Part shown: positions 1 to 8,075 of the stretch, piece after piece
How positions within the stretch are numbered: the stretch's first letter is position 1
Layout: every line of letters begins with the position of its first letter
Source: a bacterium
Lineage (GTDB): Bacteria > Vulcanimicrobiota > Xenobia > Xenobiales > JADMJV01
Assembly (NCBI GenBank): GCA_018266105.1
Contig: JAFEBA010000110.1
Location: 32,365-96,364, forward strand
Direction of reading: 5' to 3'
DNA: 64,000 nucleotides
Program-made: the position numbers and the translations under genes
The notes under the pieces: generated by a model
Database searches by the model: none
Seen by the model: the letters and a program-made list of their open reading frames with translations, nothing else
What the model was told of the DNA's origin: nothing

Positions 1-1
1 G

Positions 2-1921
2 GATCTGACACTGCCGGACGAACGCGGACTACCCGTCTTCCAGGCCGTGCAGGAGGCCGCTCCCCACCTGCCGATCGTGATTCTGACCGGCCTGGCGGAC
101 GAGGCTCTGGCGAGTGAAACCGTGCGTCTTGGGGCCCAAGACTATCTGGTCAAACACGAAGTCGAAGGTCGCACCCTGGCGCGCGCCTTGACCCATGCCA
201 TTCAGCGAAAGAAGCTGCAGCTTGAACTGGAGGAAATGCAACGCCGCAAAACCGAGTTTGTGGCCATGGTCAGCCACGAACTGCGGAATCCCATGACCGG
301 GATCGTTGGTTTTGTGCACCTGCTCTCCAAAACGCAGCTGGATGAAGTGCAGCGTGAGTATGTTCAGGCCATCAAGAATGGCTCCAAGTCCTTGCTCGAC
401 CTGTTGAACAACCTGCTCGACCTCTCCAGCGCGGAGTCCGGGCACATCTCAATGGACCTTCAACCCCTGGATCTGCGCGAATGCCTGGAAGGGGTGGCGG
501 CCTTTACGGCTCCCCAGGCCCGAGCCAAGGGGTTGGAGATGGTAGCCAGCATTGACCCCCGAATTCCAGATGAAGTACTGGCCGACAACCTGCGCCTGCG
601 CCAGGTGCTGATCAACTTGTTGGGCAACGCCCTGAAATTCACGGAACACGGCTATGTGGGGCTGTTCGCTCGACTTCGGGCTCAGACCGAGAACGAAGTT
701 GTGGTTCGCTTCGTAGTGGAAGACAGCGGGCGAGGCATTCCACCCGATAAACGGGCCTCGATCTTCCAGGCCTTTACGCAGGCCCACAGGGACGACCGAG
801 CCCGTGGGGCCGGTCTGGGTCTGGCCATCAGCCAGCAACTCATTGGTGCCATGGGTGGAGTGCTGGGCGTAGAGAGTCAGCTGGGCGAGGGCACGGCTTT
901 CTGGTTTGACCTGCATTTCGGCGCACGCAAACCTTCCAGGCTGACTCAGCGCCTGCGAGGTCTGCGGGTGATGGTTCAGGAAACGCAACCGCAAACCGCC
1001 GAGGCCCTCATCTTCGCTCTAAGTCAGATGGGAGCAAGGGTTTACACCCAGCCGGGAAGCCCCTGCGACTTGATTGTCAGCGACCGACCGGTGGTGCGCT
1101 CGGCCATCCCTCATCTGGTCTGCAGCCACGACCGGAGTATGACTTTGCCGATGCATGCCCGCTACATTTCGCGACCGCTACGACTGACCGACCTGGAACC
1201 CGTCTGGAAGGCTCCCCCGGTGGCCGAAGTATCCGCCTCCATCCAGCCTGTCGCGGGCAGAGTGCTGGTCGTGGAAGACGATCTGATTTGCGCCCAGCTG
1301 GTCAAAGCCGTCTCCCAACAGTGCGGCTACGCTTGCGACCACGCCGAAGATGGGGTGCAGGCCCTCAATCTGGCCGGAAGCCAGCACTACGACCTGATTT
1401 TGCTCGATCACCACCTGCCCGATTGCACAGGCCTGGAACTGTCCCAACGTCTGCGCGCCAACGGCTGTGGCAGCCCGCTGGTCTCTCTCAGCGGCTCCCA
1501 CAAGGCCTGTCACGCCAGCTTTCAAGGCTGCCTGGAGAAACCGCTGGATCCGCCCGAACTGGAAAAACTCTTGCAACGCCCGCCAGCAGTCGACTGGCAG
1601 GTGCTGGAGCGCTTCAAGAAGTTCCAGAAGGGAAACAACCAGCACCTCATCCGTGAACTGGTGCTGACCTTCACCAACTCCGCTTCGGAACGCACTCAGA
1701 CTCTGCGCGCGGCGGCCTTACGCGGCAGTCCCGAGGAAGTGAAGCGAGTCGCTCACCTTTTGAAAGGAGCCGCCGCTTCGGTGGGTGCGGTCGGAGTCGC
1801 CGAAGCAGCCGGGCAGCTGGAAGAAGCCCCCGACCAGCCGCGCTTGATTCAGAGCCTGGACTATGAGGTGGCGCGCAGCCTGCTGCTGTTTCGCCAATTC
1901 TTGGAGGACAGCTATGTTTAA
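2..1921 (+). CDS. Hybrid sensor histidine kinase/response regulator, 5' end outside window
   Basis: The reading frame is open from the first bases, so the N-terminus lies upstream; 639 codons are visible. Order seen: tail of a receiver domain (DLTLPDERG, then IVILTG and the YLVKH segment), a coiled linker, HisKA with VSHELRNPM (phospho-accepting His at visible residue ~92), HATPase with DSGRGIP and GAGLGLAIS, a degenerate receiver lacking a clear phospho-Asp, a full receiver (VLVVEDD, LILLDHHLPD, CLEKP), and a C-terminal HPt domain (AHLLKGAAASVGA). This is a complete phosphorelay in one cytoplasmic polypeptide with no membrane segment in the visible part. It overlaps the PilM-like gene by 8 bp, suggesting co-expression and control of a pilus or surface process. 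The output partner is not visible. Confidence 0.93.
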   Translation, partial: DLTLPDERGLPVFQAVQEAAPHLPIVILTGLADEALASETVRLGAQDYLVKHEVEGRTLARALTHAIQRKKLQLELEEMQRRKTEFVAMVSHELRNPMTGIVGFVHLLSKTQLDEVQREYVQAIKNGSKSLLDLLNNLLDLSSAESGHISMDLQPLDLRECLEGVAAFTAPQARAKGLEMVASIDPRIPDEVLADNLRLRQVLINLLGNALKFTEHGYVGLFARLRAQTENEVVVRFVVEDSGRGIPPDKRASIFQAFTQAHRDDRARGAGLGLAISQQLIGAMGGVLGVESQLGEGTAFWFDLHFGARKPSRLTQRLRGLRVMVQETQPQTAEALIFALSQMGARVYTQPGSPCDLIVSDRPVVRSAIPHLVCSHDRSMTLPMHARYISRPLRLTDLEPVWKAPPVAEVSASIQPVAGRVLVVEDDLICAQLVKAVSQQCGYACDHAEDGVQALNLAGSQHYDLILLDHHLPDCTGLELSQRLRANGCGSPLVSLSGSHKACHASFQGCLEKPLDPPELEKLLQRPPAVDWQVLERFKKFQKGNNQHLIRELVLTFTNSASERTQTLRAAALRGSPEEVKRVAHLLKGAAASVGAVGVAEAAGQLEEAPDQPRLIQSLDYEVARSLLLFRQFLEDSYV

Positions 1922-2903
1922 CCTGTTTCGCCGCCCACGGACGCTCGGGTTGGATCTGGGCAGCCACAGTCTAAAATGGACGGTGTTGGATCCGCGCCGA
2001 AAGGAAATCACCCACAGCGGAGCCGTGGCTCTGTTTCCAGAGCGCTCTCATCTTCCGCAAGTCCTGGACTGGCACCAATGGGAACGTCGGGTGAGCCGAG
2101 CCCTGGAAGAGATCCCCGAGGCCCATTCCGTCTACACTGTGGTGCAGGGCAAAAACACCGTCTCCGGCTACCTTGAATTCCCGGAACTTCCTGAGGAAGA
2201 GCTGAAAATCGCGGTGCAGGCCGAGGCGCAACAACACATCCCCTTCCCAGCCGACAGCATCCAGTTCAGCTATACCCGAATCCCTCCCCTGGCGCCCACA
2301 GCTGACAAGAAAATCGCCGTCTTCTTTGCGGCCGCGGTGTTGAGTGAGGTGCTGCGGCTGCGCCAAATTCTGGAGCGCACGGGTCGAGCCCCCAACCGCG
2401 TGGAAATCCCCGCCCTGGCACTGGCGCGAGAATTCCAGCTCAACCATTGCCCTCCAGAGGATGCCTTTATCGCCCTGCTTCACATCGGATTCTCCTTGTC
2501 GCACTGGGTGGTTGTGCGCAACGGTTACCCCTACTATGCACGTGACTTCGCCTTTGGAATGGGAGAGTTCGTCCGGGCCAGCCTCCAAGGACGAAGCTGG
2601 AAGGAGGCGGAGGACTCGCTCGAGGAACTGGATTTTAGCGCCCCCAGTGTGGCCGCGCCGCTGTCCAAACTGATTCAGGAACTGAGACGCACGCTGGCGC
2701 ACTGCACCGAAGCACTCCAGTCGGTGACCCTTCCCCCCCTGCTGGATGTCTATCTATCAGGCGGTGGTGCCTCTTCTTTTCTGGCGCAAACCTTGGGACA
2801 ACAGCTTCGCCAGCGGATCATTCCGGACACCTGGCACCACCTCAAATGCAATCGCAATCAACCAGCCCTCTTCAAGCTGGCGGCAGGCCTGGCGGCCCAA
2901 TGA
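1914..2903 (+). CDS. PilM-like type IV pilus assembly ATPase
   Basis: The 329-residue protein has the actin/FtsA-like ATPase fold of PilM, the cytoplasmic protein that links type IV pilus assembly to inner-membrane PilN/PilO. Visible marks are the N-terminal phosphate-1 motif LGLDLGSHSLKW, the PilM-type segment EAQQHIPFP, and a C-terminal glycine loop LSGGGASS. The ATG at 1914 overlaps the end of the kinase gene, which explains the lack of an independent promoter; a longer in-frame start at 1863 would lie deep inside the kinase gene. No pilN, pilO or pilQ follows, which is unusual, since pilM normally heads that operon. Instead an ATGA junction leads to a receiver-only protein. Confidence 0.82.
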   Translation: MFNLFRRPRTLGLDLGSHSLKWTVLDPRRKEITHSGAVALFPERSHLPQVLDWHQWERRVSRALEEIPEAHSVYTVVQGKNTVSGYLEFPELPEEELKIAVQAEAQQHIPFPADSIQFSYTRIPPLAPTADKKIAVFFAAAVLSEVLRLRQILERTGRAPNRVEIPALALAREFQLNHCPPEDAFIALLHIGFSLSHWVVVRNGYPYYARDFAFGMGEFVRASLQGRSWKEAEDSLEELDFSAPSVAAPLSKLIQELRRTLAHCTEALQSVTLPPLLDVYLSGGGASSFLAQTLGQQLRQRIIPDTWHHLKCNRNQPALFKLAAGLAAQ

Positions 2904-3301
2904 TCTACCTGGGCGAGCACGACCCCAAGTGGAGGGACTCTCTGCGGCAGCGATTAGCGGCCTGGGAGTTGCGCTCTTTCGAGGATGCCCAGACGCTCTT
3001 TCATGCCCTTCAGGAAGGAGAGCCTCCCGGGCTGCTCCTGCTGGATCTCTTGCTGCCGGGAATGGACCCGTTTCTGATGGTCCGGCTGCTCAAATTCGAC
3101 GCTCGCTTTGCCCAGATGCCGGTGCTTTGCCTTACACCCTATCAAGAGCCAGGCCTGCCCGATCGGCTCCATCGGCTGGGTGCCCGCGGCTGGCTCGCTC
3201 CAGGTGACGACCCCGCCCTGTTTCTGGAGGCGGTGGGAGCCTTGCTGAGCCGATTCCTGGTGCCAACAGTAGGTGGATCCCATACGCTTTCAAGCTTTTG
3301 A
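2900..3301 (+). CDS. Receiver-only protein with degenerate active site
   Basis: This 133-residue protein is a single CheY-like receiver domain with no output domain. The phospho-acceptor Asp is present in LLLLDLLLPGMDP and a Thr in CLTPY, but the conserved Lys near the C-terminus is replaced (GWLAPGDD has no KP), and the acidic pocket is only partly kept (GEHDP). Phosphorylation may therefore be weak or absent. The start is the ATG of the ATGA overlap with the PilM-like gene. The likely role is a protein-interaction adaptor linking the upstream phosphorelay kinase to PilM; this is inference from the operon. Confidence 0.8.
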   Translation: MIYLGEHDPKWRDSLRQRLAAWELRSFEDAQTLFHALQEGEPPGLLLLDLLLPGMDPFLMVRLLKFDARFAQMPVLCLTPYQEPGLPDRLHRLGARGWLAPGDDPALFLEAVGALLSRFLVPTVGGSHTLSSF

Positions 3302-3340
3302 GCTTAAGCTGGCCAAAAGCCAAACATCAAGGAGATGCCC

Positions 3341-4135
3341 GTGAAGAGAGCACTCGTCGTACTTACCTTATCGCTGCTGGGGCGGCAAGCTATGGCCCTG
3401 CCCGTGACCACGGAAATCACCAGGGCTCCGGCCATCCAACTGGTGGAACCGGAGATGGTGGAGCTTCCGGCCGCGCCCGAACCAGAGAACTTTGCCAGCC
3501 AACGTCTGATCAAGACCGTCAGAAGCCTGCAATTGGGACCCCAGTCCGGCATCGTCAAGGTGCTGGGCGACAAGAAAAAAGTTCTATGGACCCGAGGCTT
3601 TGACGATCAGAAAGTAGCCCGACTCAGCCCCGAGGAGCACCAGGCCATCTTCGTGGCTTTGCAAATCCCGCAGACTCAGATGGTCAGCCTGAGCCAGCAG
3701 TTGATGGCCGGCTATTCTCGCCTGCCCCACGCCCAAACGGTGGCTCTACTGGGGGCGGTGGCTCTGGAACCGGCCCTGACCAGGGCCGATCGCCAGCAAA
3801 TCGAGGATTGGCTAAATCAACTTCTGAAGCGAGAGACCAAGGACATGGTCACCCGTCGCCAGGCACTGCTGGCGCTGGCCTTGCTGCCAGAAGTCGGTGA
3901 GACCACCGTTACCACCATGCTGCGCACCTATGAGACCAGCCACAACCTCTGGGAAACCTTTCCAATCGGTCAGTTTGTGCAATACCATGCCGTCGACTTG
4001 CTGCAGCGGCCGGACGGAGAGCAAATCAAACAGCGCCTGAGTTCCGTGCCTTCCATCTACACTCCGGTGATGCTGGAGGAAATGGCCCGACAGGATCCTC
4101 CCCAGGCCACCTTGATTCTGGACGACCTCCACTAG
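3341..4135 (+). CDS. Exported protein of unknown function, probable premature amber codon
   Basis: I do not recognise this 264-residue protein. It starts with a signal peptide (KRALVVLTLSLL, cleavage likely near AMA-LP), then a Pro/Glu-rich spacer and a mostly helical domain. GTG at 3341 is preferred over ATG at 3335 because the Shine-Dalgarno AAGGAG (3329-3334) ends directly at 3335 but is 6 nt from 3341. The frame ends at TAG (4133-4135) but continues in phase for 24 more codons (KLEQQYPGPAPAGAPNLPEV...) to a TAA at 4208-4210. The extension continues the helix naturally and is Pro/Gly-rich like other C-termini here. The TAG may be a CAG-to-TAG mutation, a read-through site or a sequencing error. 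Confidence 0.75.
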   Translation: MKRALVVLTLSLLGRQAMALPVTTEITRAPAIQLVEPEMVELPAAPEPENFASQRLIKTVRSLQLGPQSGIVKVLGDKKKVLWTRGFDDQKVARLSPEEHQAIFVALQIPQTQMVSLSQQLMAGYSRLPHAQTVALLGAVALEPALTRADRQQIEDWLNQLLKRETKDMVTRRQALLALALLPEVGETTVTTMLRTYETSHNLWETFPIGQFVQYHAVDLLQRPDGEQIKQRLSSVPSIYTPVMLEEMARQDPPQATLILDDLH

Positions 4136-4242
4136 AAGCTGGAACAGCAGTACCCGGGTCCCGCCCCGGCGGGAGCTCCGAACCTGCCCGAGGTGGGCGG
4201 ACACGGCTAAGCTCTCTTCAGCTTAACAGTCTGAGGAGAACC

Positions 4243-5301
4243 ATGAACAGCATCGAGATCCGCGTGCGCTATCCCTACAAGGGCGCACAGATGGTCATCT
4301 TTACCGAACTCAATTGGGAAGAGCCCCTCCACCCGGTAGAAGTCAATGAAGAGAAACACCTGACCCGCTTTGTGGTGGAAACCGAAAAAACGTTTCTTTA
4401 CTACAAGCCTTGCCTTCTCATCGATGAGGAACGCCACTTCTGCCGGGGCGCCAACTACCTGGCCATCATGCTTGCGGATGAATACGAGATTTTCCCACAC
4501 TTTTTTGAAAAGAGCGTGGGCACCATCACCGACATCATGACCTTCGGCGAGGGAGAGGGCGCGCGCTCGGCTCGGGTTTACCTGCCGCCCGGCTACGCCG
4601 AAAACTCCCTGCGACGTTATCCCGTCGTCTATATGCACGATGGACACAATCTTTTCTTTCCGGAAGAAGCCTTCAGTGGTCAGACCTGGGAAGTCACCCG
4701 CACTCTCAGCCTGTTGGACAACATGAATCTGATCGATCCGGTGATTGTGGTTGCCATCTATCCTAAAGACCGAATGTCCGAATACACCCATCCCGGTTAC
4801 CAGGAATACGGCAAGTTCATCGTGGAGGTCATCAAGCCCCAGATCGATGAGCATTTCCGCACTCTCACAGAGCCCCGTTTTACGGCCGTGATGGGTTCCT
4901 CGCTGGGCGGGGTGGTCTCACTTTATATGGCCTGGGAATATCCCCAGATTTTCGGCAAAGCCGCCTGCCTTTCGTCCACCTTCACCTGGAAGGACGACCT
5001 GATGTCGCGGATCCGCGACGAAGACAAACGCGACCTCAAAATCTACATGGATAGCGGCTGGCCAGGCGACAACTTCGAGGTCAGCCGGGCCATGTTTGAC
5101 CTGCTTCAGCGGCAAGGCTACGAGGTGAACCAGGACGTGATGTATCTCGCTTTCCCAGAGGCGGAACACAGCGAGAACGACTGGGCCACCCGGATTCATA
5201 TCCCCTTTCAGTTTCTCTTCGCACGCTACGCACAGAACGACATTCAACGCCTGCGGGCCGGCAAGCAACCCGCCAAAAATCCCCAATCGGTATCAATCTA
5301 A
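4243..5301 (+). CDS. Esterase of the enterochelin esterase (esterase D/Fes) family
   Basis: The 352-residue protein has an N-terminal immunoglobulin-like/CBM48-type beta domain (to about residue 95) and a C-terminal alpha/beta-hydrolase. Nucleophile elbow GSSLGG, then MDSGWPGDN with the probable catalytic Asp, and EAEHSENDW with the probable catalytic His complete the triad. YMHDGHNLF is the family's oxyanion-side motif. There is no signal peptide, so it acts in the cytoplasm on an ester that I cannot name. A good Shine-Dalgarno (GAGGAG) precedes the ATG. It probably forms an operon with the lipoprotein 10 bp downstream. Confidence 0.88.
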   Translation: MNSIEIRVRYPYKGAQMVIFTELNWEEPLHPVEVNEEKHLTRFVVETEKTFLYYKPCLLIDEERHFCRGANYLAIMLADEYEIFPHFFEKSVGTITDIMTFGEGEGARSARVYLPPGYAENSLRRYPVVYMHDGHNLFFPEEAFSGQTWEVTRTLSLLDNMNLIDPVIVVAIYPKDRMSEYTHPGYQEYGKFIVEVIKPQIDEHFRTLTEPRFTAVMGSSLGGVVSLYMAWEYPQIFGKAACLSSTFTWKDDLMSRIRDEDKRDLKIYMDSGWPGDNFEVSRAMFDLLQRQGYEVNQDVMYLAFPEAEHSENDWATRIHIPFQFLFARYAQNDIQRLRAGKQPAKNPQSVSI

Positions 5302-5311
5302 GGAGACCTCT

Positions 5312-5923
5312 ATGCGCAAGACAACCGTAATTCTCATGGCATCCCTGGCCCTGCTGGGCGGGTGCTCGACTCCCGAGACCAACAGCTCGGCTGAACGCGC
5401 AACCACCACCGAAACCACGGAGCGAGCCGTGCCCAGTGTAACCCAGAACAAATCCACCGTGGTGTCGGTCGAAGCCAACGGAAATAAACGGACCGATGGT
5501 ACCTACCAAAGCGCCCATAGCGATGAGAACGGGGCCAGAGCCTCCGTGCAGGTGCATTCGCAAAAGTCTGACGCCAGCGGGAGCACCAGTTCGCGGGATA
5601 AAGTCCTCAAGGTCTCTTCCGAAGGCGAGGATGCCACCAGCCTGGGCTTTACTCAGGACGACAAGAATGTGGGCGTAACGGGTTCCAACGTAACTAAAGA
5701 ATTCAACGTGGATGGCCAGGATGTGGCCGTCTCCGGAAGTGGCAACACCCTGACCTTCAAAGGCAAGACCCACGGCCTCTCCGTGACCGGCAATGACAAC
5801 CACATCCAGGTCGAGAATGCCCAGATGCTGGACGTCAACGGCGAAAACAATCAGGTCATCTACACCGGCACCAAGCCCGAAATTACTCAGGCTGGGCAGG
5901 GCAATCAGGTCAATCCCCAGTAG
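5312..5923 (+). CDS. DUF3060-type lipoprotein
   Basis: This 203-residue protein has a lipoprotein signal (hydrophobic stretch ending LLGGC at residue ~18). A long Ser/Thr/Lys-rich linker follows, then repeated short beta units of the DUF3060 type (VSGSGNTLTFKG, VTGNDNHIQVE, VNGENNQVIY), which are expected to form a small beta-solenoid. It is probably anchored in the outer membrane or periplasm, and the function of the family is unknown. Shine-Dalgarno AAGGAG sits 7 nt before the ATG. The gene ends 2 bp before the next start. Confidence 0.85.
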   Translation: MRKTTVILMASLALLGGCSTPETNSSAERATTTETTERAVPSVTQNKSTVVSVEANGNKRTDGTYQSAHSDENGARASVQVHSQKSDASGSTSSRDKVLKVSSEGEDATSLGFTQDDKNVGVTGSNVTKEFNVDGQDVAVSGSGNTLTFKGKTHGLSVTGNDNHIQVENAQMLDVNGENNQVIYTGTKPEITQAGQGNQVNPQ

Positions 5924-5925
5924 CC

Positions 5926-6753
5926 GTGAACCGCTTTGGGCAACTCCTCAAGGAGACCTATTCTGAGTGGTCTTCCAACAAGGCCCCACGCCTGGCGGCT
6001 GCGCTGTCCTATTACACGCTGTTTGCCATGGCTCCCCTGCTGGTGATTGTGGTTCAAATCGCGGCCATCATCTTGGGAGCTGGGCGGGCGGCCGGCCATC
6101 ACCGGGCCCTCAGGGAGATTCTCATGCACCATCTGGGCGCACAACTCGGCCCGGCAGGGTCAGAGGCGGTCGGTCAACTGATCGACACCACCGTGGCCAG
6201 TCAGGGGCAGGGGCTTCTTCCGGCCGTGCTGGGCTGGGGCGTGCTCTTATTGGCCGCCATCGGCCTGTTCGGAGCCCTTAAAGACGCCCTTAACACCATC
6301 TGGGAATTACCCCCGCCGCCTCCCCGCAGTTGGTGGCACCTCATCCACGATCGAGCGGTTTCTTTTTGTATGATCGCGGGCCTGGCCGGCTTGCTGTTGC
6401 TGGCACTGGCCAGCAGTCTGGTGCTGGCGGCTCTCCCTCTGAATGGTCAGGCCTTGCAGATCCTGAACACCGGGGTGGCCTTCGCGCTGGCAACTTGCCT
6501 TTTCGCTTTCATCTTCAAATACTTACCCGACCTGCGCATCCGCTGGGCGGATGTTTGGGTGGGCGCGTTGTTGACCACCTTTTTGTCGGCCGCAGGCCAG
6601 CTCTTGCTGGGTGTGTATCTGAGTCATCTGGCCGCAACATCCACTTTTGGCGCGGCGGGCTCGATGGTGGTGCTGCTGGTGTGGGTCTATTACCAGGCCC
6701 AGATTCTGCTTTTTGGAGCGGAATTTACGCGCATCTACGCCAGCAGCTGTTGA
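5926..6753 (+). CDS. YihY/BrkB-family inner-membrane protein
   Basis: The 275-residue protein has about six membrane segments and the family marks LAAALSYYTLFAMAPLL near the N-terminus, ALNTIWELP in the middle and LVWVYYQAQILLFGAEFT near the C-terminus. The YihY/BrkB family (once misnamed ribonuclease BN) has no settled biochemical role. The GTG at 5926 begins 2 bp after the preceding stop, so it is likely translated by coupling. It converges on the kinase gene at 6793. Confidence 0.92.
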   Translation: MNRFGQLLKETYSEWSSNKAPRLAAALSYYTLFAMAPLLVIVVQIAAIILGAGRAAGHHRALREILMHHLGAQLGPAGSEAVGQLIDTTVASQGQGLLPAVLGWGVLLLAAIGLFGALKDALNTIWELPPPPPRSWWHLIHDRAVSFCMIAGLAGLLLLALASSLVLAALPLNGQALQILNTGVAFALATCLFAFIFKYLPDLRIRWADVWVGALLTTFLSAAGQLLLGVYLSHLAATSTFGAAGSMVVLLVWVYYQAQILLFGAEFTRIYASSC

Positions 6754-6792
6754 CATTCAGCGAGTTTTTGGCGTCATCGAGGCCTCAGGCTC

Positions 6793-8028
6793 CTAGAAGA
6801 AATTCGTCTTGAGAATGTTGTGAGTGCGCGTGTAGACCATCTGGCGCTCGGCTTTGAGCTCCTCTGGCTTCTTGCAAATGCGCTTCTCTCTAAATTCCGC
6901 CAGGGCCCGCGCCATCAGCTTGGCCGAGGAAAACCGCTCGTTGCGATCGATGGCCGTGGCCCGGTCCAACAGGGGCTGCAGTTCGTCGTGGGAGGTGGCG
7001 TTATAGCTGCGGATGCGTTCCAAGCGGCGGGGAGTGCGAGGCGGTCGTTCGTCGGTTAAGAGTTCCCACATCAGCACACCCAGTGCGTAAAGGTCGGCTC
7101 GAGCATCGCTCTGCATTCCGCTTTGAGGATACTGCTCGGGAGCGGCGTAGCCGGGCGTACCCAGGCAGACCGTATCCTGGCAGCGCCCGAGCACCTCGGT
7201 CACCTCGTCTGCTTCTTGGAGGGGCATACAGTCCAGAGCCTGCTGATTCTGATTGGACAGCCGGCAGATACCGAAATCGATCAGCTTGATGGAGCCATCC
7301 GAGGCCAACATCAGATTACCCGGTTTCAGATCGCGAAAAATAATGGGGTTGGGGCGCTGAGCGTGCAGGTAGGCCAGGGCCTCGCAGATGTGTTCGGCCA
7401 GGCCCACCACAAAATCTTGCAAAAACGCCCCCCGATTGGCGTTGAGCACCTGGCGCAAGGTGTAACCAGGCACATATTCCATGACCAGGAAGAGGGAATT
7501 GCCCTGAGTAAAAAAGTCCCGCCGGGCGACGATTCCGGGATGACTGAGCCAGGACAGAACCTTCTGCTCCTGATCGAAGAATTTGCTCAATTCGTCCAGC
7601 GAATGCTTGGACTCCAAAGTCAATTCGGTTTCCTTAATTGCCCAAAACCGGTCCAAACTCGTGACGTCCACGGCTTTGAAGACGGTCCCGAAAGCCCCGC
7701 GTCCAAGTTCCTTGAGCAGTGCGTAACGGCCCACCTCGCGGATGACGCGATGATCCTCAAGATTGATCGGCGGTCGCCTGGCAGGCGCTGCCGGCCGGGT
7801 CGGGGCGACAGGGCTGGGAGCAGGCGGCCGACGATAACGATGACCCAGCCAGAAGCAGAGCTGGAAAAAAGCCAGCGCCACCAAGGGCACGGTAAAGATC
7901 GTGGACCAGGCCAGCACCGAGTCCATGGTCGTCTGCCAGGAACCGCTGGCATAGTAGACACCAACCGTGCAGATCACGGTCAGAAGTCCCAAATTCAGCC
8001 ACATCCATTGGCCGCGCATGGCGCCCAT
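6793..8028 (-). CDS. Membrane-anchored serine/threonine protein kinase
   Basis: The 411-residue protein begins with two membrane segments (about 10-28 and 38-62), a Pro/Arg-rich linker, and then a Hanks-type kinase domain from about residue 100. Seen: glycine loop GRGAFGTVF, the Lys in WAIKE, catalytic loop FRDLKPGN (Phe in place of His of HRD), DFG in LIDFGICRL, and GTPGYAAPEQ in the P+1 region. No extracellular sensor domain is present. It is divergent from an FHA-GGDEF-PilZ gene (8076) with only 47 bp between them. FHA domains bind phosphothreonine, so that protein is a likely substrate or reader of this kinase (inference). Confidence 0.95.
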   Translation of the reverse strand: MGAMRGQWMWLNLGLLTVICTVGVYYASGSWQTTMDSVLAWSTIFTVPLVALAFFQLCFWLGHRYRRPPAPSPVAPTRPAAPARRPPINLEDHRVIREVGRYALLKELGRGAFGTVFKAVDVTSLDRFWAIKETELTLESKHSLDELSKFFDQEQKVLSWLSHPGIVARRDFFTQGNSLFLVMEYVPGYTLRQVLNANRGAFLQDFVVGLAEHICEALAYLHAQRPNPIIFRDLKPGNLMLASDGSIKLIDFGICRLSNQNQQALDCMPLQEADEVTEVLGRCQDTVCLGTPGYAAPEQYPQSGMQSDARADLYALGVLMWELLTDERPPRTPRRLERIRSYNATSHDELQPLLDRATAIDRNERFSSAKLMARALAEFREKRICKKPEELKAERQMVYTRTHNILKTNFF

Positions 8029-8075
8029 TTCGCCGCCGAGGAGAATGATCCCGCGCCCACGAATTGCCTGAGCTC

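Noticed and set aside
4133..4135. TAG recoded as an amino acid throughout the genome
   Set aside because: TAG ends other well-supported genes in the window (5921-5923, 57405-57407), so any read-through here would be local.
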